Origin: Mycolicibacterium mucogenicum DSM 44124
GTDB taxonomy: Bacteria; Actinomycetota; Actinomycetes; Mycobacteriales; Mycobacteriaceae
Assembly: GCF_005670685.2 (NCBI RefSeq)
Contig: NZ_CP062008.1
Span: forward strand, 4,216,001-4,280,000
Reading direction: 5' to 3'
DNA length: 64,000 nucleotides
How positions within the stretch are numbered: position 1 is the stretch's first letter; the number at the start of each line of letters is the position of its first letter. The notes under the pieces are model-generated. The model worked only from the letters and a program-made list of their open reading frames with translations, had not been told where the DNA came from and ran no database searches. Positions 1 through 8,445 of this stretch are shown here, one piece after another. The translations under genes were made by a program, and so were the position numbers.

Positions 1-958
1 CGGCCGCCGCGTCGACCGGCGCCAGGTCGGTCGGTCGGATCGCATCGATGGCGGTGGCGCGGTAGGCGACGTCGGGCCCCGAGCACGCCGACAGCACCTT
101 CCAGTACCGGGCCGCCGCACCCCTGCGGTAGTCGTCGCGGTTCAGGTCGGGATGCAGCCGGGCCAGTGACTCGACGATCGCCTGGAACGCCGCTTCCTGG
201 TCCTTGGTCATGGTGCCCGCGACGGCCTTGTCGACGATGCCCGCCACATCGGCCGACGGCACGCTGGCGGCCGCCCCGATGAGGTCGAGTTCGGGCGCGT
301 ACGTGCGTGCCTGTTCGTCGGCGGCCCACGCCGCGCCGCCGCCCTGCGAACCGCCGAACACGGCCCAGCGGTTGGAGATGTCGCGGAACGTGTGCCGCAG
401 GGCGCGGACAGAGTCGATGACGTTGCGGCCCGCGGTGCGGCTGTCGGTGTAGGGATGGACGCCGGGCGCCCCCAGCCCCTGGTAGTCGGCGAGGGCCACG
501 GCGAAACCGAGGTTGACGAAGCCCTGCACGAACACCACGTTGCCGAGGAGATTCGCCGACAGTGATGGCGCGCAGGGCTGGTCGATGCCGGTGGTGCCGT
601 GTGCCAGCGCGATCACCGGCCAGCCGCCGTCGGGAGCCTGGCCCCGGGGCGTGAACACCGATCCCGACACCACCGTCGGCGCATCGGTGTCACCCGATGT
701 CGATCGGTAGACCACGCGGGCGGCCTGCAGATCCTTGCCTTCCACCGAGTTGGTCAGTGCCGGCATCGTCATGGCGCTGATCAGGCTGCCCGGGCCCGAG
801 CCCGTGAGGTCGGCGGTGCGGATCGGCACCGGGTCGCCGACACCGCCGTGCCGCAGCTTGTCCAGGGCCCAGCTTCCGACCTGCCACATCACCGGCAACG
901 ACGCCGCGATCAGGAGCACTGCCGCGAGCGCGGCGCCCCACTGGATCGCACGACGCAT
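1..958 (-). CDS. Secretory lipase-family protein, C-terminus cut by window edge
   Basis: This is a secreted alpha/beta-hydrolase of the secretory lipase (LIP) family, probably an esterase or lipase outside the cytoplasm. The ATG at 958 directly follows the stop of the acyltransferase gene at 959-961, so it is the last visible gene of the leftward operon. The N-terminus has one hydrophobic segment (about residues 8-25) that may be a signal anchor; no lipobox cysteine is seen. The nucleophile elbow GGSQGG is intact, and the family motif HGTTG lies upstream of it. The catalytic Asp and His would lie in the part missing past base 1, so activity cannot be judged. It is a paralogue of the genes at 2185 and 4100. 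Confidence 0.85.
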   Translation of the reverse strand, partial: MRRAIQWGAALAAVLLIAASLPVMWQVGSWALDKLRHGGVGDPVPIRTADLTGSGPGSLISAMTMPALTNSVEGKDLQAARVVYRSTSGDTDAPTVVSGSVFTPRGQAPDGGWPVIALAHGTTGIDQPCAPSLSANLLGNVVFVQGFVNLGFAVALADYQGLGAPGVHPYTDSRTAGRNVIDSVRALRHTFRDISNRWAVFGGSQGGGAAWAADEQARTYAPELDLIGAAASVPSADVAGIVDKAVAGTMTKDQEAAFQAIVESLARLHPDLNRDDYRRGAAARYWKVLSACSGPDVAYRATAIDAIRPTDLAPVDAAA

Positions 959-2188
959 TCAGGACCACCTGGTGCGGTACCGCTTGGCGAATTTCATGAC
1001 GGGCTCTTCCACCGCGTAGTACGTGACGGCCGAGACCACCAGTGTCACCGCCAGGACGAGCGCCACGTTGCGCAGCATGCCGGGCACGGTGTCGCCGGCC
1101 ATCAGGCCCCAACGTCCCAGCAGCAGCATGAGCGGGAAATGCCAGAGGTACGCCGACAGCGAGACCTTCCCGACGAACCGGAAGGGCGCCGTGTCCAGCA
1201 ACTCGGCCAGCCCGGACCGCTCGCCGCGGAACAGCGGCGCGACGATCACCAGGATGCCCAGCGCGCACAGCACGGCCAGGGCCGACGTCGCGTAGGGGTT
1301 GGCCAGCGCGATCAACCCCAGCATGACGATGCCCGCGGGGAACATCGCCAGGAAGCTGTACAGCCGGACGCGCCGGCTGAGCTTCTCGCGGATCGCGTTG
1401 TGCTCCATGGCCACGACCAGTACCGCGGCGGCCATACCGAACGCGAACGTGTCCGAGTTGGTCAGGAAGGTCTTGGTGTACACCGCGACCCAGTTGGCGC
1501 CCCAGTTGATCTCCGTCGGATCGGTCAGGTGCAGCGCCGAGATCATCCACGGCACGAAGGCCCGGCCGATGAATCCCAGCGCGATCAGCAGCGCCGGGCC
1601 CAGGGTCACGACGACCCACGGCCGCAGGTTCGACCGCCGTCCGAGGGCGAACAACAGCATGCCCAGCAGCGGGATGGAAAGGTAGAAGGCGTATTCCAGC
1701 GTCAGCGACCACGACGGGTTCAGGCCGGTCTGGAAGTACCTCGGGATGTACGACTGCATCAGGGTCAGGTTGGCGATCAACTGCCATGGGTCGGTGATCA
1801 TGCCGGTGCCGTCTTCGGTGCGGGTCGGCTGCAGCGACGCGTTCTCGATGTAGACGATCTGCAGCAGGTAGTTGCACAGCAGGAAGATCACCAGGTACCC
1901 GGGCAGGATGCGAGCGATGCGGTGGACGGCGAAGTTCGCGGTGCTCGGCAGTTCGCGCTGCTCGATCAGGTTGCGCACGTAGGGCAGGAACAGCAGGAAC
2001 CCGCTGAGCGCGTAGAAGAAGATCAGCGACAGCCCGACCAGGTTCGTCTTCCAGTGGTAGGCCGTCTGCGGCGAGTAGTGCCCGGTGACGTGCATGACGG
2101 CGACGCCAAGGCACGACAGCCCGCGGGCGCCGTCCAGCCCGATGATGCGGGCCCGGGTCCGGACCGGTGCCGAGGTCGGCGCGTTCAC
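959..2188 (-). CDS. OafA/acyltransferase-3 family integral membrane O-acyltransferase
   Basis: This is a membrane O-acyltransferase of the acyltransferase-3 family, which acylates sugars of surface polysaccharides or lipids. The GTG at 2188 overlaps the lipase stop by four bases (GTGA), so an upstream extension in the same frame is rejected. The product is 409 residues. It begins with the family signature GLDGARGLSCLGV followed by the active-site-type histidine in VMHVTGHY, and shows about ten hydrophobic spans ending in a short basic tail (KRYRTRWS). Its position between lipases and Wzz-type proteins suggests that it decorates the polysaccharide made by this locus. The donor acyl group cannot be read from the sequence. 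Confidence 0.88.
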   Translation of the reverse strand: MNAPTSAPVRTRARIIGLDGARGLSCLGVAVMHVTGHYSPQTAYHWKTNLVGLSLIFFYALSGFLLFLPYVRNLIEQRELPSTANFAVHRIARILPGYLVIFLLCNYLLQIVYIENASLQPTRTEDGTGMITDPWQLIANLTLMQSYIPRYFQTGLNPSWSLTLEYAFYLSIPLLGMLLFALGRRSNLRPWVVVTLGPALLIALGFIGRAFVPWMISALHLTDPTEINWGANWVAVYTKTFLTNSDTFAFGMAAAVLVVAMEHNAIREKLSRRVRLYSFLAMFPAGIVMLGLIALANPYATSALAVLCALGILVIVAPLFRGERSGLAELLDTAPFRFVGKVSLSAYLWHFPLMLLLGRWGLMAGDTVPGMLRNVALVLAVTLVVSAVTYYAVEEPVMKFAKRYRTRWS

Positions 2189-3438
2189 TGTCCTGCTCCC
2201 TGCGTGGAATTGAATGACGGACAACTGTTCTGGGCGGGGACGCCGTCGAACCGGTCCTTGATCCAGTCGTAGGACATCGCCACGTCGATGTCGGCGTGCC
2301 CCTTGGTCGGCTGGAACATGATGTCGATGACGTCGCCGAGGCGGCACGCGGCGGCGAGTGCCCTGTTCGTCCAGTCTGGCAGCAACAGCGTGTCCTGGCC
2401 GCCGTACAGCACCAGCATCGGCGCGGACGTCGGCTCCTTGGGCAGGCTCCGCTTGGCCAGCAGCTCCTGCAGCGTGGCTTCCGCCTGCGGGTTCGCGGGC
2501 CGCAGGTCGTCGGGCGTGATCTTGTCGATCGCCGCGGACCGCGCGGCGGCGTCCTCGGTGCGGCACGAGGCGAGGACGTCCCAGTGCTCGACGATCTCGC
2601 CGCGGCGGTAGTCCGCCAGGTTCAGCGAGGGGTTCTCCGTCGCCAGGGCGGCCAGGATCAGCTGCAGGATGGCGCCCTGCTCCTTCGACAGGCTGCCGGC
2701 CGCGGCGCCGGCGGCCAGACCGGTGAGATCGGTGGCCGGCGAGAGGCTGACGGTGCCGACGAGGTTCAGCCCGGTGCCGTAGCGGGCGGCGAGTTCGTTT
2801 GCGGCCCAGGCGGCTTGGCCACCCTGGGACACCCCGACGGCCAGCCACCGGTCCGACGACTCCGGTACCAGCTTATGCGCCGCGCGCGCGGAGTCGATGA
2901 CGTTGTAGCCCACCGTGGTGGCGTCGGCGTACGGATGGCCGGCGGTGCCCGGACCGAGCCCCTGGTAGTCGGGCAGGCTCACCACGTAGCCGGCCTTGAC
3001 CAGCGTGGTGATCGGCATGGACAGCCCCTGCAGCGTCGACGAACCGGACGGCCCGCACTCGCTCTGCATGCCGGACGTCGCGTGGCCGAAGACGATGATG
3101 GGCCAGCCGCCTTGTGGCGGCGTCCCGTTCGGCACGAACACCGCACCCGACACCTCGGTGTGGTCGCCGGTGATCCCCGACGTCGACGTGTACGCGATGC
3201 GGGCCGCCAGCGACACGGCCGATTTCAGGCGCAGGTCCAGCGTGGGGAACGTCGAGGCCGACACCAGTGCACCGGGCACCTGACCGGCGCCCGTGGTGTC
3301 AGGTTTGAGGTCGATCCCCGGAATCGTAAGGGGCCCGGCCTTTTTCGGTGACGAGTCACTCTGGCAGGCCGGCGCGGTCAGACACACCGCGGCGAGCAGG
3401 CCCACGGCGACCACACGCCGCAGCCGCCGCGAGTTCAT
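2185..3438 (-). CDS. Secretory lipase-family lipoprotein, catalytic residues intact
   Basis: The 417-residue protein is a lipase-family lipoprotein. The first 25 residues are a signal peptide ending in lipobox TAPAC, so Cys25 is the likely lipidation site. It carries the oxyanion-side motif GHATSG, the nucleophile elbow GVSQGG, the acid in YGGQDT and the histidine in KGHADID, a complete Ser-Asp-His set. It overlaps the Wzz-like gene upstream (ATGA) and the acyltransferase downstream (GTGA). Together these suggest a surface-anchored esterase that may edit acyl groups put on by the neighbouring acyltransferase; that link is inference. Confidence 0.87.
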   Translation of the reverse strand: MNSRRLRRVVAVGLLAAVCLTAPACQSDSSPKKAGPLTIPGIDLKPDTTGAGQVPGALVSASTFPTLDLRLKSAVSLAARIAYTSTSGITGDHTEVSGAVFVPNGTPPQGGWPIIVFGHATSGMQSECGPSGSSTLQGLSMPITTLVKAGYVVSLPDYQGLGPGTAGHPYADATTVGYNVIDSARAAHKLVPESSDRWLAVGVSQGGQAAWAANELAARYGTGLNLVGTVSLSPATDLTGLAAGAAAGSLSKEQGAILQLILAALATENPSLNLADYRRGEIVEHWDVLASCRTEDAAARSAAIDKITPDDLRPANPQAEATLQELLAKRSLPKEPTSAPMLVLYGGQDTLLLPDWTNRALAAACRLGDVIDIMFQPTKGHADIDVAMSYDWIKDRFDGVPAQNSCPSFNSTQGAGQ

Positions 3439-4103
3439 CCCGACGTCCCGGCGGTCGCGTCACCGATCACCCGCTCGAGGTGCCGGCGACTCAGTACCCG
3501 GTCGAAGATCAGCGCCCGCGCGATGACCGCGATGACACACAGCGCGAAACCCAGGACCGTCCCGGTCATCACGTAGGACCAGACGGTGCCCACCCGCTCG
3601 GCGGGGCTGGCGTCGTCGATGACGACGAGCGTCGCGCTGGTACCGGCGACCAGGGCCAGCCGGTTGCCCACCGCGACCATGTCGTTCACGACCTCGTGTG
3701 CGATCTGCGTGGTCTGGTCGGCGTCGCCGCCGGTGACGGTGACGTTCAACATCGCTGTGGCACTGGGCAATATGACGATCCGCGCCGCGAGTTCCTTGTC
3801 GGACTCGATGAGGCCCAGCTTCTGGATGATGGGCGCGGTGATCTGGGAACTGGTGGCCAGGTTTCGGTAGGTCTCCATCAGGCCGAGCATGCCGGCGTCG
3901 CCGTAGTAGGCGTCCAGGGGCGACGCGCTGCCCTCGGAGCGGACGAACACCGAGGCCGTCGACCGGTACTCGGGCTTCGCGTTCTCCCAGCCGACCCAGC
4001 CCATCAGTGCGCTCGCGATGGTGGTGACGAGCACCAGCACCCAGCTGTTCTTGACGAACAGCACGTAGTCGCGCACCCGCGGCACTCCGGTCGGGGTGAT
4101 CAC
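3435..4103 (-). CDS. Wzz-like polysaccharide chain-length/copolymerase protein without kinase domain
   Basis: The 222-residue protein has the layout of a polysaccharide copolymerase: a short cytoplasmic start, a transmembrane segment (about residues 15-35), an extracytoplasmic domain of about 130 residues starting with the typical YRSTASVFVRSEG strand, and a second transmembrane segment (about 175-200). Proteins of this fold set chain length of Wzy-made polymers. The GTG at 4103 overlaps the upstream lipase-like gene by four bases; the open frame extends upstream, but that part lacks sense in this family. It lacks an ATPase domain, unlike the larger relative at 5383-6846. Confidence 0.8.
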   Translation of the reverse strand: MITPTGVPRVRDYVLFVKNSWVLVLVTTIASALMGWVGWENAKPEYRSTASVFVRSEGSASPLDAYYGDAGMLGLMETYRNLATSSQITAPIIQKLGLIESDKELAARIVILPSATAMLNVTVTGGDADQTTQIAHEVVNDMVAVGNRLALVAGTSATLVVIDDASPAERVGTVWSYVMTGTVLGFALCVIAVIARALIFDRVLSRRHLERVIGDATAGTSG

Positions 4104-5383
4104 GTCGCCCCCACGCAGACGTCGGCCACGCGCTCGCCGTCGAACCGCGCCTGCAGCCAGGCCAGCGCGTTCTGCATCGTCTGGTCGTTGATCTGGCCGG
4201 TGTCGCCGACGCCGCGCATCACCACGATCTGCTGGCCGCGGGCACACGCCGCCGCGGTGGCCGTCAGCACGCCGGCCGCCGGATTGACGGTGTCGGCCGT
4301 GCCGAACGCCACCAGCACCGGCGGATCATTCGGGCCCGCACCGGCACTGGGCAGTGCCACGGCCCCGAGGCGACGCTTGAGGTCGGCGGCCGCGGCCGCG
4401 TCCTTCGCCTGGAAGTCGTTGGGCGTCAACTGATTCAGTGCCAGCTGGGCAGCCGCGACGTCGCGCGGTGCGCAGTCGACCAGCAGGTCCCACTGGTCTT
4501 TGAGTTTCGCCGACCGGTGCGCGTCGAGGTCGAAGTCGGGCTGCATGGTCTCCAGGCTCTGCAGCGCCCGGATCTGCAGCCGGTACTGATCGGCGGTCGC
4601 CAGTGCGGCGGTGCGGTCCGGGTCGGCTAGCGGCGCCAGATCGGCGATCGGGTTGACCGCCACCGCGCCCACCATGTTCATGCCGGCGCCGTAGCTCCCG
4701 TTGCGTTCGGCCGCGGCCCACGCGGCCAGGCCGCCTTCACCGGCGCCCAGCGCACCCCAGTTGGTACTGGTGGACGGCGCGGCGCGATGGATCGCGCGGG
4801 CGGCGTCGATGATGCTGTTCCCCAGGCTGTTCGTGTCCAGGATGGAGTGCTGCCGGGCACTCGAACCGGGGTCGATGCCCAGCCCCTGGTAGTCGGACAG
4901 GGCGATGGCGAAGCCGCGCCGCAGGTACACCGTCATCCCGGTGGAATAGCCCCAGAACTGCGGCGCGAGGGTCGGCGCGCACTTGGGCAGCAGCCCGGTG
5001 GTGTCGTGCCCGAACGAGATGATGGGCCAGCCGCCCTTGGGCGGTGGGCCCGGGGGCACCGCGATCAGGCCGCTGACCTGGATGGGACGGCCGTCGACGC
5101 CGCTGGTGGACCGGTACACGATGCGCGCCGCGGTCGCGCCGGCCTCGTCGAAGCTGCGGTCGCCTTTGACGGGCTTCAACTCGACCAGGGAACCCGGGCC
5201 GTCGTCGGTGAGATCGGGCGGCGGTAGCGCCTCGGCCCCCGGGAACATCGGGGTCAGGTCCCGGGTGGGACGCACGTCGTCACCCGGTCGCGGCGGCACC
5301 GGGCCCGACTGGCCGCACGCAGCCACGGTGACCAGCACTGCAGCCAGTGCCAGTACCGTGCGCCGCAACTCAACCTGACGCAT
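4100..5383 (-). CDS. Lipase-family lipoprotein lacking catalytic Ser and His (probable pseudoenzyme)
   Basis: This 427-residue lipoprotein is the third lipase-family member of the operon. Lipobox VAAC gives Cys23 as lipidation site. It aligns along its length with the gene at 2185, including GHDTTG and DYQGLG. The nucleophile elbow reads GAGEGG, with Ala (codon at 4742-4744) where the two paralogues have Ser. The region matching KGHADID of the paralogue reads GVGDTGQIN, so the catalytic His is also missing, while the acid in FGTADT is kept. It is therefore probably not a hydrolase and may bind ligand or a partner. The ATG at 5383 touches the kinase stop; a GTG at 5386 is an alternative. Confidence 0.85.
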   Translation of the reverse strand: MRQVELRRTVLALAAVLVTVAACGQSGPVPPRPGDDVRPTRDLTPMFPGAEALPPPDLTDDGPGSLVELKPVKGDRSFDEAGATAARIVYRSTSGVDGRPIQVSGLIAVPPGPPPKGGWPIISFGHDTTGLLPKCAPTLAPQFWGYSTGMTVYLRRGFAIALSDYQGLGIDPGSSARQHSILDTNSLGNSIIDAARAIHRAAPSTSTNWGALGAGEGGLAAWAAAERNGSYGAGMNMVGAVAVNPIADLAPLADPDRTAALATADQYRLQIRALQSLETMQPDFDLDAHRSAKLKDQWDLLVDCAPRDVAAAQLALNQLTPNDFQAKDAAAAADLKRRLGAVALPSAGAGPNDPPVLVAFGTADTVNPAAGVLTATAAACARGQQIVVMRGVGDTGQINDQTMQNALAWLQARFDGERVADVCVGAT

Positions 5384-6846
5384 CACGGCTTCTGGTGCGC
5401 CGCCGTCTTGGCCTCGGACTGCGGCGCAGCCTTGGGCGCTGCCTTCTTGCTCTTGCCGTCACCGGACTTCGGGCCGTCGGACCCGCCGATGTGGAGCTTG
5501 AACTCGACCGGTTCGTCGGTGGCGACCGAGCCGATCAGCACCGCGTTGGCGGACTTCAAGGTCTGCACGGCCCGGGTCAGCGCGTTGCTCGTGGTGTGGC
5601 GGATGCGGCCGACCAGCAGCGCACCGTCCGACAGCGCGGCGGCGACGGCGCCGTCGTTGTACTTGCCGAGCGGCGGCGTATCCACGACGACGTAGTCGAA
5701 CTGGCCGGACAGGTCGGCGAACAGGCTCTCGGTGTGGTCGCCGGCCCACAACTCGCCGGGACGCGTGGTGGCCGGACCCGCGGGCAATACCGCGATCTGA
5801 TGCTGACCGACGGAGACCTCGGGGATCAGGCCTTCGGCGACGGTGTTCTCGCCGACCAGCACGGTGCTCAGGCCGCGGTCGGCCGCGCCCTGACGGGCCG
5901 CCGGGGTCAGGTCCAGGCGCTGTGCCACCGCCGGGTTGCGCAGGTCGCCGTCGACCAGCACCACGCGCTTGCCGGTCTCGGCCAGCACGGCGGCCAGGTC
6001 GATCGCCACGGTGGTCCGCCCGTCGGACGGTGACGGGCTGGCCACCGCGATCACCCGAGCGGGCTCGGAACGATTTGCCGGCACGGTGAACCGCAAATTG
6101 TTGCGGAGCTCGCGCAGCGCCTCCGGGTAGGCGCCCTCGGCGGTCAGGTCGACCACCGGCGCATGGCTGCGGGCCGAGTCTGCGGGCAGCGCGCCGATGA
6201 GCAGCGAACCGCTGGCGTCGGCCACTCGGTCGCGGCCGCGCACCCGGCGGTCGACGATGCCGAGCACGATGGCCGCCAGGAGACCCAGCACGGTGCCACC
6301 GGCCAGACCCATCCCGATGCGGGTGACCATCGAATAGCCGAGGGGCTTGGTCGGGTAGCCGGCCTCGTCGACCACGATGGCGCCCGCGGCGGGGCTGCCG
6401 CCACGGCGGGACGTCTCCAGCTCTCCCACCAGGCCGGCGAGCTGATCGGCGACCGCGCTGGCGTAGGTCTGGGCCTGGCCCGGGTCCTTGTCGGTGACCG
6501 AGACCTGCAGCAACACGGTCTTCGGCAGCGGGACGGCGGTGACCTTGGCCCGCAGTTCGTTGGCCGAGATGGTCGCCTTCAGCTGGTCCACGGCGCGGGC
6601 GGCCACCTGCTCGCTCGTGGCGAGGGTGGCGTAGGAGTTCACGCGGTCCTGGGAGAACAGGTTGTTCTGGTAGGCCTCCGTGACCGACGTGCCGTTCTGG
6701 GTCGCCACGAAAAGCGTCGCGCTGGACTGGTATTCGCGATCACCGAATTCCCACCACGACCAGCCCGCGACACCTCCGACAACCGCCAGCGCCACGATCG
6801 CCCACCAGTACCGGCCGAATATCCGCAGGTACTCTTTGATCTCCAA
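5383..6846 (-). CDS. Wzz-domain/BY-kinase-like polysaccharide copolymerase with altered Walker A
   Basis: The protein joins an N-terminal Wzz domain (transmembrane segments at about residues 10-30 and 175-200) to a cytoplasmic bacterial tyrosine-kinase-like ATPase domain (about 240-440), as in Wzc or CapAB-type copolymerases. Walker A' (VVLVDGDLRNP, about 296) and Walker B (VVVDTPPLG, about 386) are normal. Walker A reads SPSPSDGRTT: the lysine of the usual GKT/S is arginine (codon 6016-6018). The C-terminus is Lys/Ala-rich and has no tyrosine cluster. I chose TTG at 6846 because AAGGGG sits seven bases upstream and the product starts MEIKEYLRI, as is usual for the family; a GTG at 6882 is the longer alternative. 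It is first in the leftward operon. Confidence 0.85.
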   Translation of the reverse strand: MEIKEYLRIFGRYWWAIVALAVVGGVAGWSWWEFGDREYQSSATLFVATQNGTSVTEAYQNNLFSQDRVNSYATLATSEQVAARAVDQLKATISANELRAKVTAVPLPKTVLLQVSVTDKDPGQAQTYASAVADQLAGLVGELETSRRGGSPAAGAIVVDEAGYPTKPLGYSMVTRIGMGLAGGTVLGLLAAIVLGIVDRRVRGRDRVADASGSLLIGALPADSARSHAPVVDLTAEGAYPEALRELRNNLRFTVPANRSEPARVIAVASPSPSDGRTTVAIDLAAVLAETGKRVVLVDGDLRNPAVAQRLDLTPAARQGAADRGLSTVLVGENTVAEGLIPEVSVGQHQIAVLPAGPATTRPGELWAGDHTESLFADLSGQFDYVVVDTPPLGKYNDGAVAAALSDGALLVGRIRHTTSNALTRAVQTLKSANAVLIGSVATDEPVEFKLHIGGSDGPKSGDGKSKKAAPKAAPQSEAKTAAHQKP

Positions 6847-6882
6847 GGTCGTGCCCCTTATTTCAGCAATGCGACGGCTCAC

Positions 6883-6888
6883 AGATTA
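6883..6888 (-). promoter_or_regulatory. Possible -10 element of the leftward lipase/Wzz operon
   Basis: On the minus strand the hexamer TAATCT lies about 37 bases upstream of the TTG start of the copolymerase gene. Transcription starting about seven bases downstream would leave a short leader with the AAGGGG ribosome-binding site. This supports the TTG start over the GTG at 6882. No clear -35 is seen. Confidence 0.3.
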
Positions 6889-6978
6889 ACGGCTGGGAAC
6901 CGGACCGACCATTCAGACGCGCCACGGGTCCGGGCAACCTGCTTGAGCTTAGCTGGTCGAGCTGAGAACATAGTCGAC

Positions 6979-8394
6979 ATGAACGCCCGTTTGGGTCAAC
7001 TCGGCAATCTTAAATCATCGGCCGGGATTCTGGCCGTGATCGTGGGCTTGGTCTGGTTGGCGACGTCTTTCGGCCAGCTCACTTTGTTGGGCATTGTCGC
7101 TATTGCCGCAGTGGTTGCCGGCATCTATGTCGGTTTACGGCATCCACTGTGGTTCTTGTACGGATTGGCGGTCGTCACCGGCGCCCTGCCTTTCGGATAT
7201 TTCCCCGGTGTTCACGTCCCCTTATATCTGCCGTTCGCATTTGGTGCGGTGATCGCGTTGTTCGTGCATCCGCGACTGGCGCGGCCCATTCATCCGATGG
7301 AATGGTCGATCATCGCGCTCGTCATCACGTCGATCGCGTCCGTCGCGGTAACCGGCGTCGGCATGGGCGACATCATCCAGATCGTCCGGTGGTCGGTCGT
7401 GACGCTCGTGGCGATCGCACTGAGCAGCCTGACGTCCGAGCATCTGGAGAAATTCGGCCGCATATTCGTCTACGCGACGTTGTTCAACGCCGTATTCGGC
7501 TTGTACATCGTGGCTTTCGACCCCAACCAGACGTCGTTCAGATACCTGCGCGTCTTCGGCTATGCCGCGGAATACACCGCCACCCGCTTCGCTTTCACCG
7601 ACGGCGGCATGGCGCGTTCCATGCGCCTGGGCGGCACCTCGGTCGATCCCAACGCCGAAGGCATCGCGCTTGTCGTCTCGATCGCCGTCGCGCTGGTCGT
7701 GCTGGCCGGTTGGCAGCGCATCGTGGTGACCGGCATCTTCGCGGTCGCGTTGCTGCTCACCCTGAGTCGGGCCGGCATGTTCACCGTCGTCGCCGGGGCG
7801 CTGCTGGTACTGGCCTTCCACACCATGCGGGCGCGAGACCGCGGGCTGGCCATCGCCGCCATGATCGCCGCCGTGGGCCTCGCGGCGGCGATACCCGAGG
7901 TGCGCACCAGATTCGCGCACTCGTTCAGCAGTGACGACGTCGGCTCCACGTCGCGAATTGATGCCATCCGCGAATTCCCCGACACCATGGCCGGTTACTG
8001 GTTGTTCGGAAAAGGCTGGAACCGGCTCGAATTCCGGGACGGCAACTACGCGTTCGTCCTCAACCATGTGTCGAACGCGCCATTGCTGACGATTTACCGC
8101 GGCGGCATCTTCACCGGTCTGGCGTTCTTTGCGATCATGCTGATCGGTTGCGTCATGAGCTACCGGGCGATCCGCTCCAATTCATTTCCGTGGGCGGTGT
8201 ACGGCGGCATCTTCATCGGATTCTGCGTTGTCGCGCTCCAACTCGACCACCCGGTGGTCGGTATCCCGCCCGCCACACTCAAATTCTCGATTTTGCTGGC
8301 ATTCCTGGTGCATATAGACCGAGAACGCCGAGATCAGATACGGCGACACGCCCAAGCAGATTCACAGCAAATGCCCATTTCTGCTGCACACTGA
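6979..8394 (+). CDS. O-antigen ligase/polymerase-like (Wzy-type) membrane protein
   Basis: The 471-residue protein is almost wholly hydrophobic, with about ten to twelve predicted membrane spans and one large extracytoplasmic loop in the second half (around GGMARSMRLGGTSVDPN and the following 150 residues), the layout of the O-antigen ligase/Wzy polymerase family. Motif LLTLSRAGMFTVVAGAL fits the family's conserved LSxSRxG segment. It starts at ATG 6979, divergent from the Wzz/kinase operon with about 130 bases between them, and is followed by a secreted glycoside hydrolase. The likely role is polymerising lipid-linked repeat units outside the membrane; ligase activity is the alternative. Confidence 0.8.
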   Translation: MNARLGQLGNLKSSAGILAVIVGLVWLATSFGQLTLLGIVAIAAVVAGIYVGLRHPLWFLYGLAVVTGALPFGYFPGVHVPLYLPFAFGAVIALFVHPRLARPIHPMEWSIIALVITSIASVAVTGVGMGDIIQIVRWSVVTLVAIALSSLTSEHLEKFGRIFVYATLFNAVFGLYIVAFDPNQTSFRYLRVFGYAAEYTATRFAFTDGGMARSMRLGGTSVDPNAEGIALVVSIAVALVVLAGWQRIVVTGIFAVALLLTLSRAGMFTVVAGALLVLAFHTMRARDRGLAIAAMIAAVGLAAAIPEVRTRFAHSFSSDDVGSTSRIDAIREFPDTMAGYWLFGKGWNRLEFRDGNYAFVLNHVSNAPLLTIYRGGIFTGLAFFAIMLIGCVMSYRAIRSNSFPWAVYGGIFIGFCVVALQLDHPVVGIPPATLKFSILLAFLVHIDRERRDQIRRHAQADSQQMPISAAH

Positions 8395-8445
8395 GGGCGC
8401 GTTTGCGCCTCGCGACGCACTTCATAGGTGAAGGGCGGTTGCACG

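Noticed and set aside
599..2272. 557-residue plus-strand frame across the lipase and acyltransferase genes
   Set aside because: It consists of Arg/His/Gln/Asp-rich sequence without motif, antisense to two clear protein families.
2189..2848. N-terminal extension of the acyltransferase frame
   Set aside because: The extension overlaps the lipase gene in another frame and is low-complexity; the GTG at 2188 gives the usual family start with a GTGA overlap.
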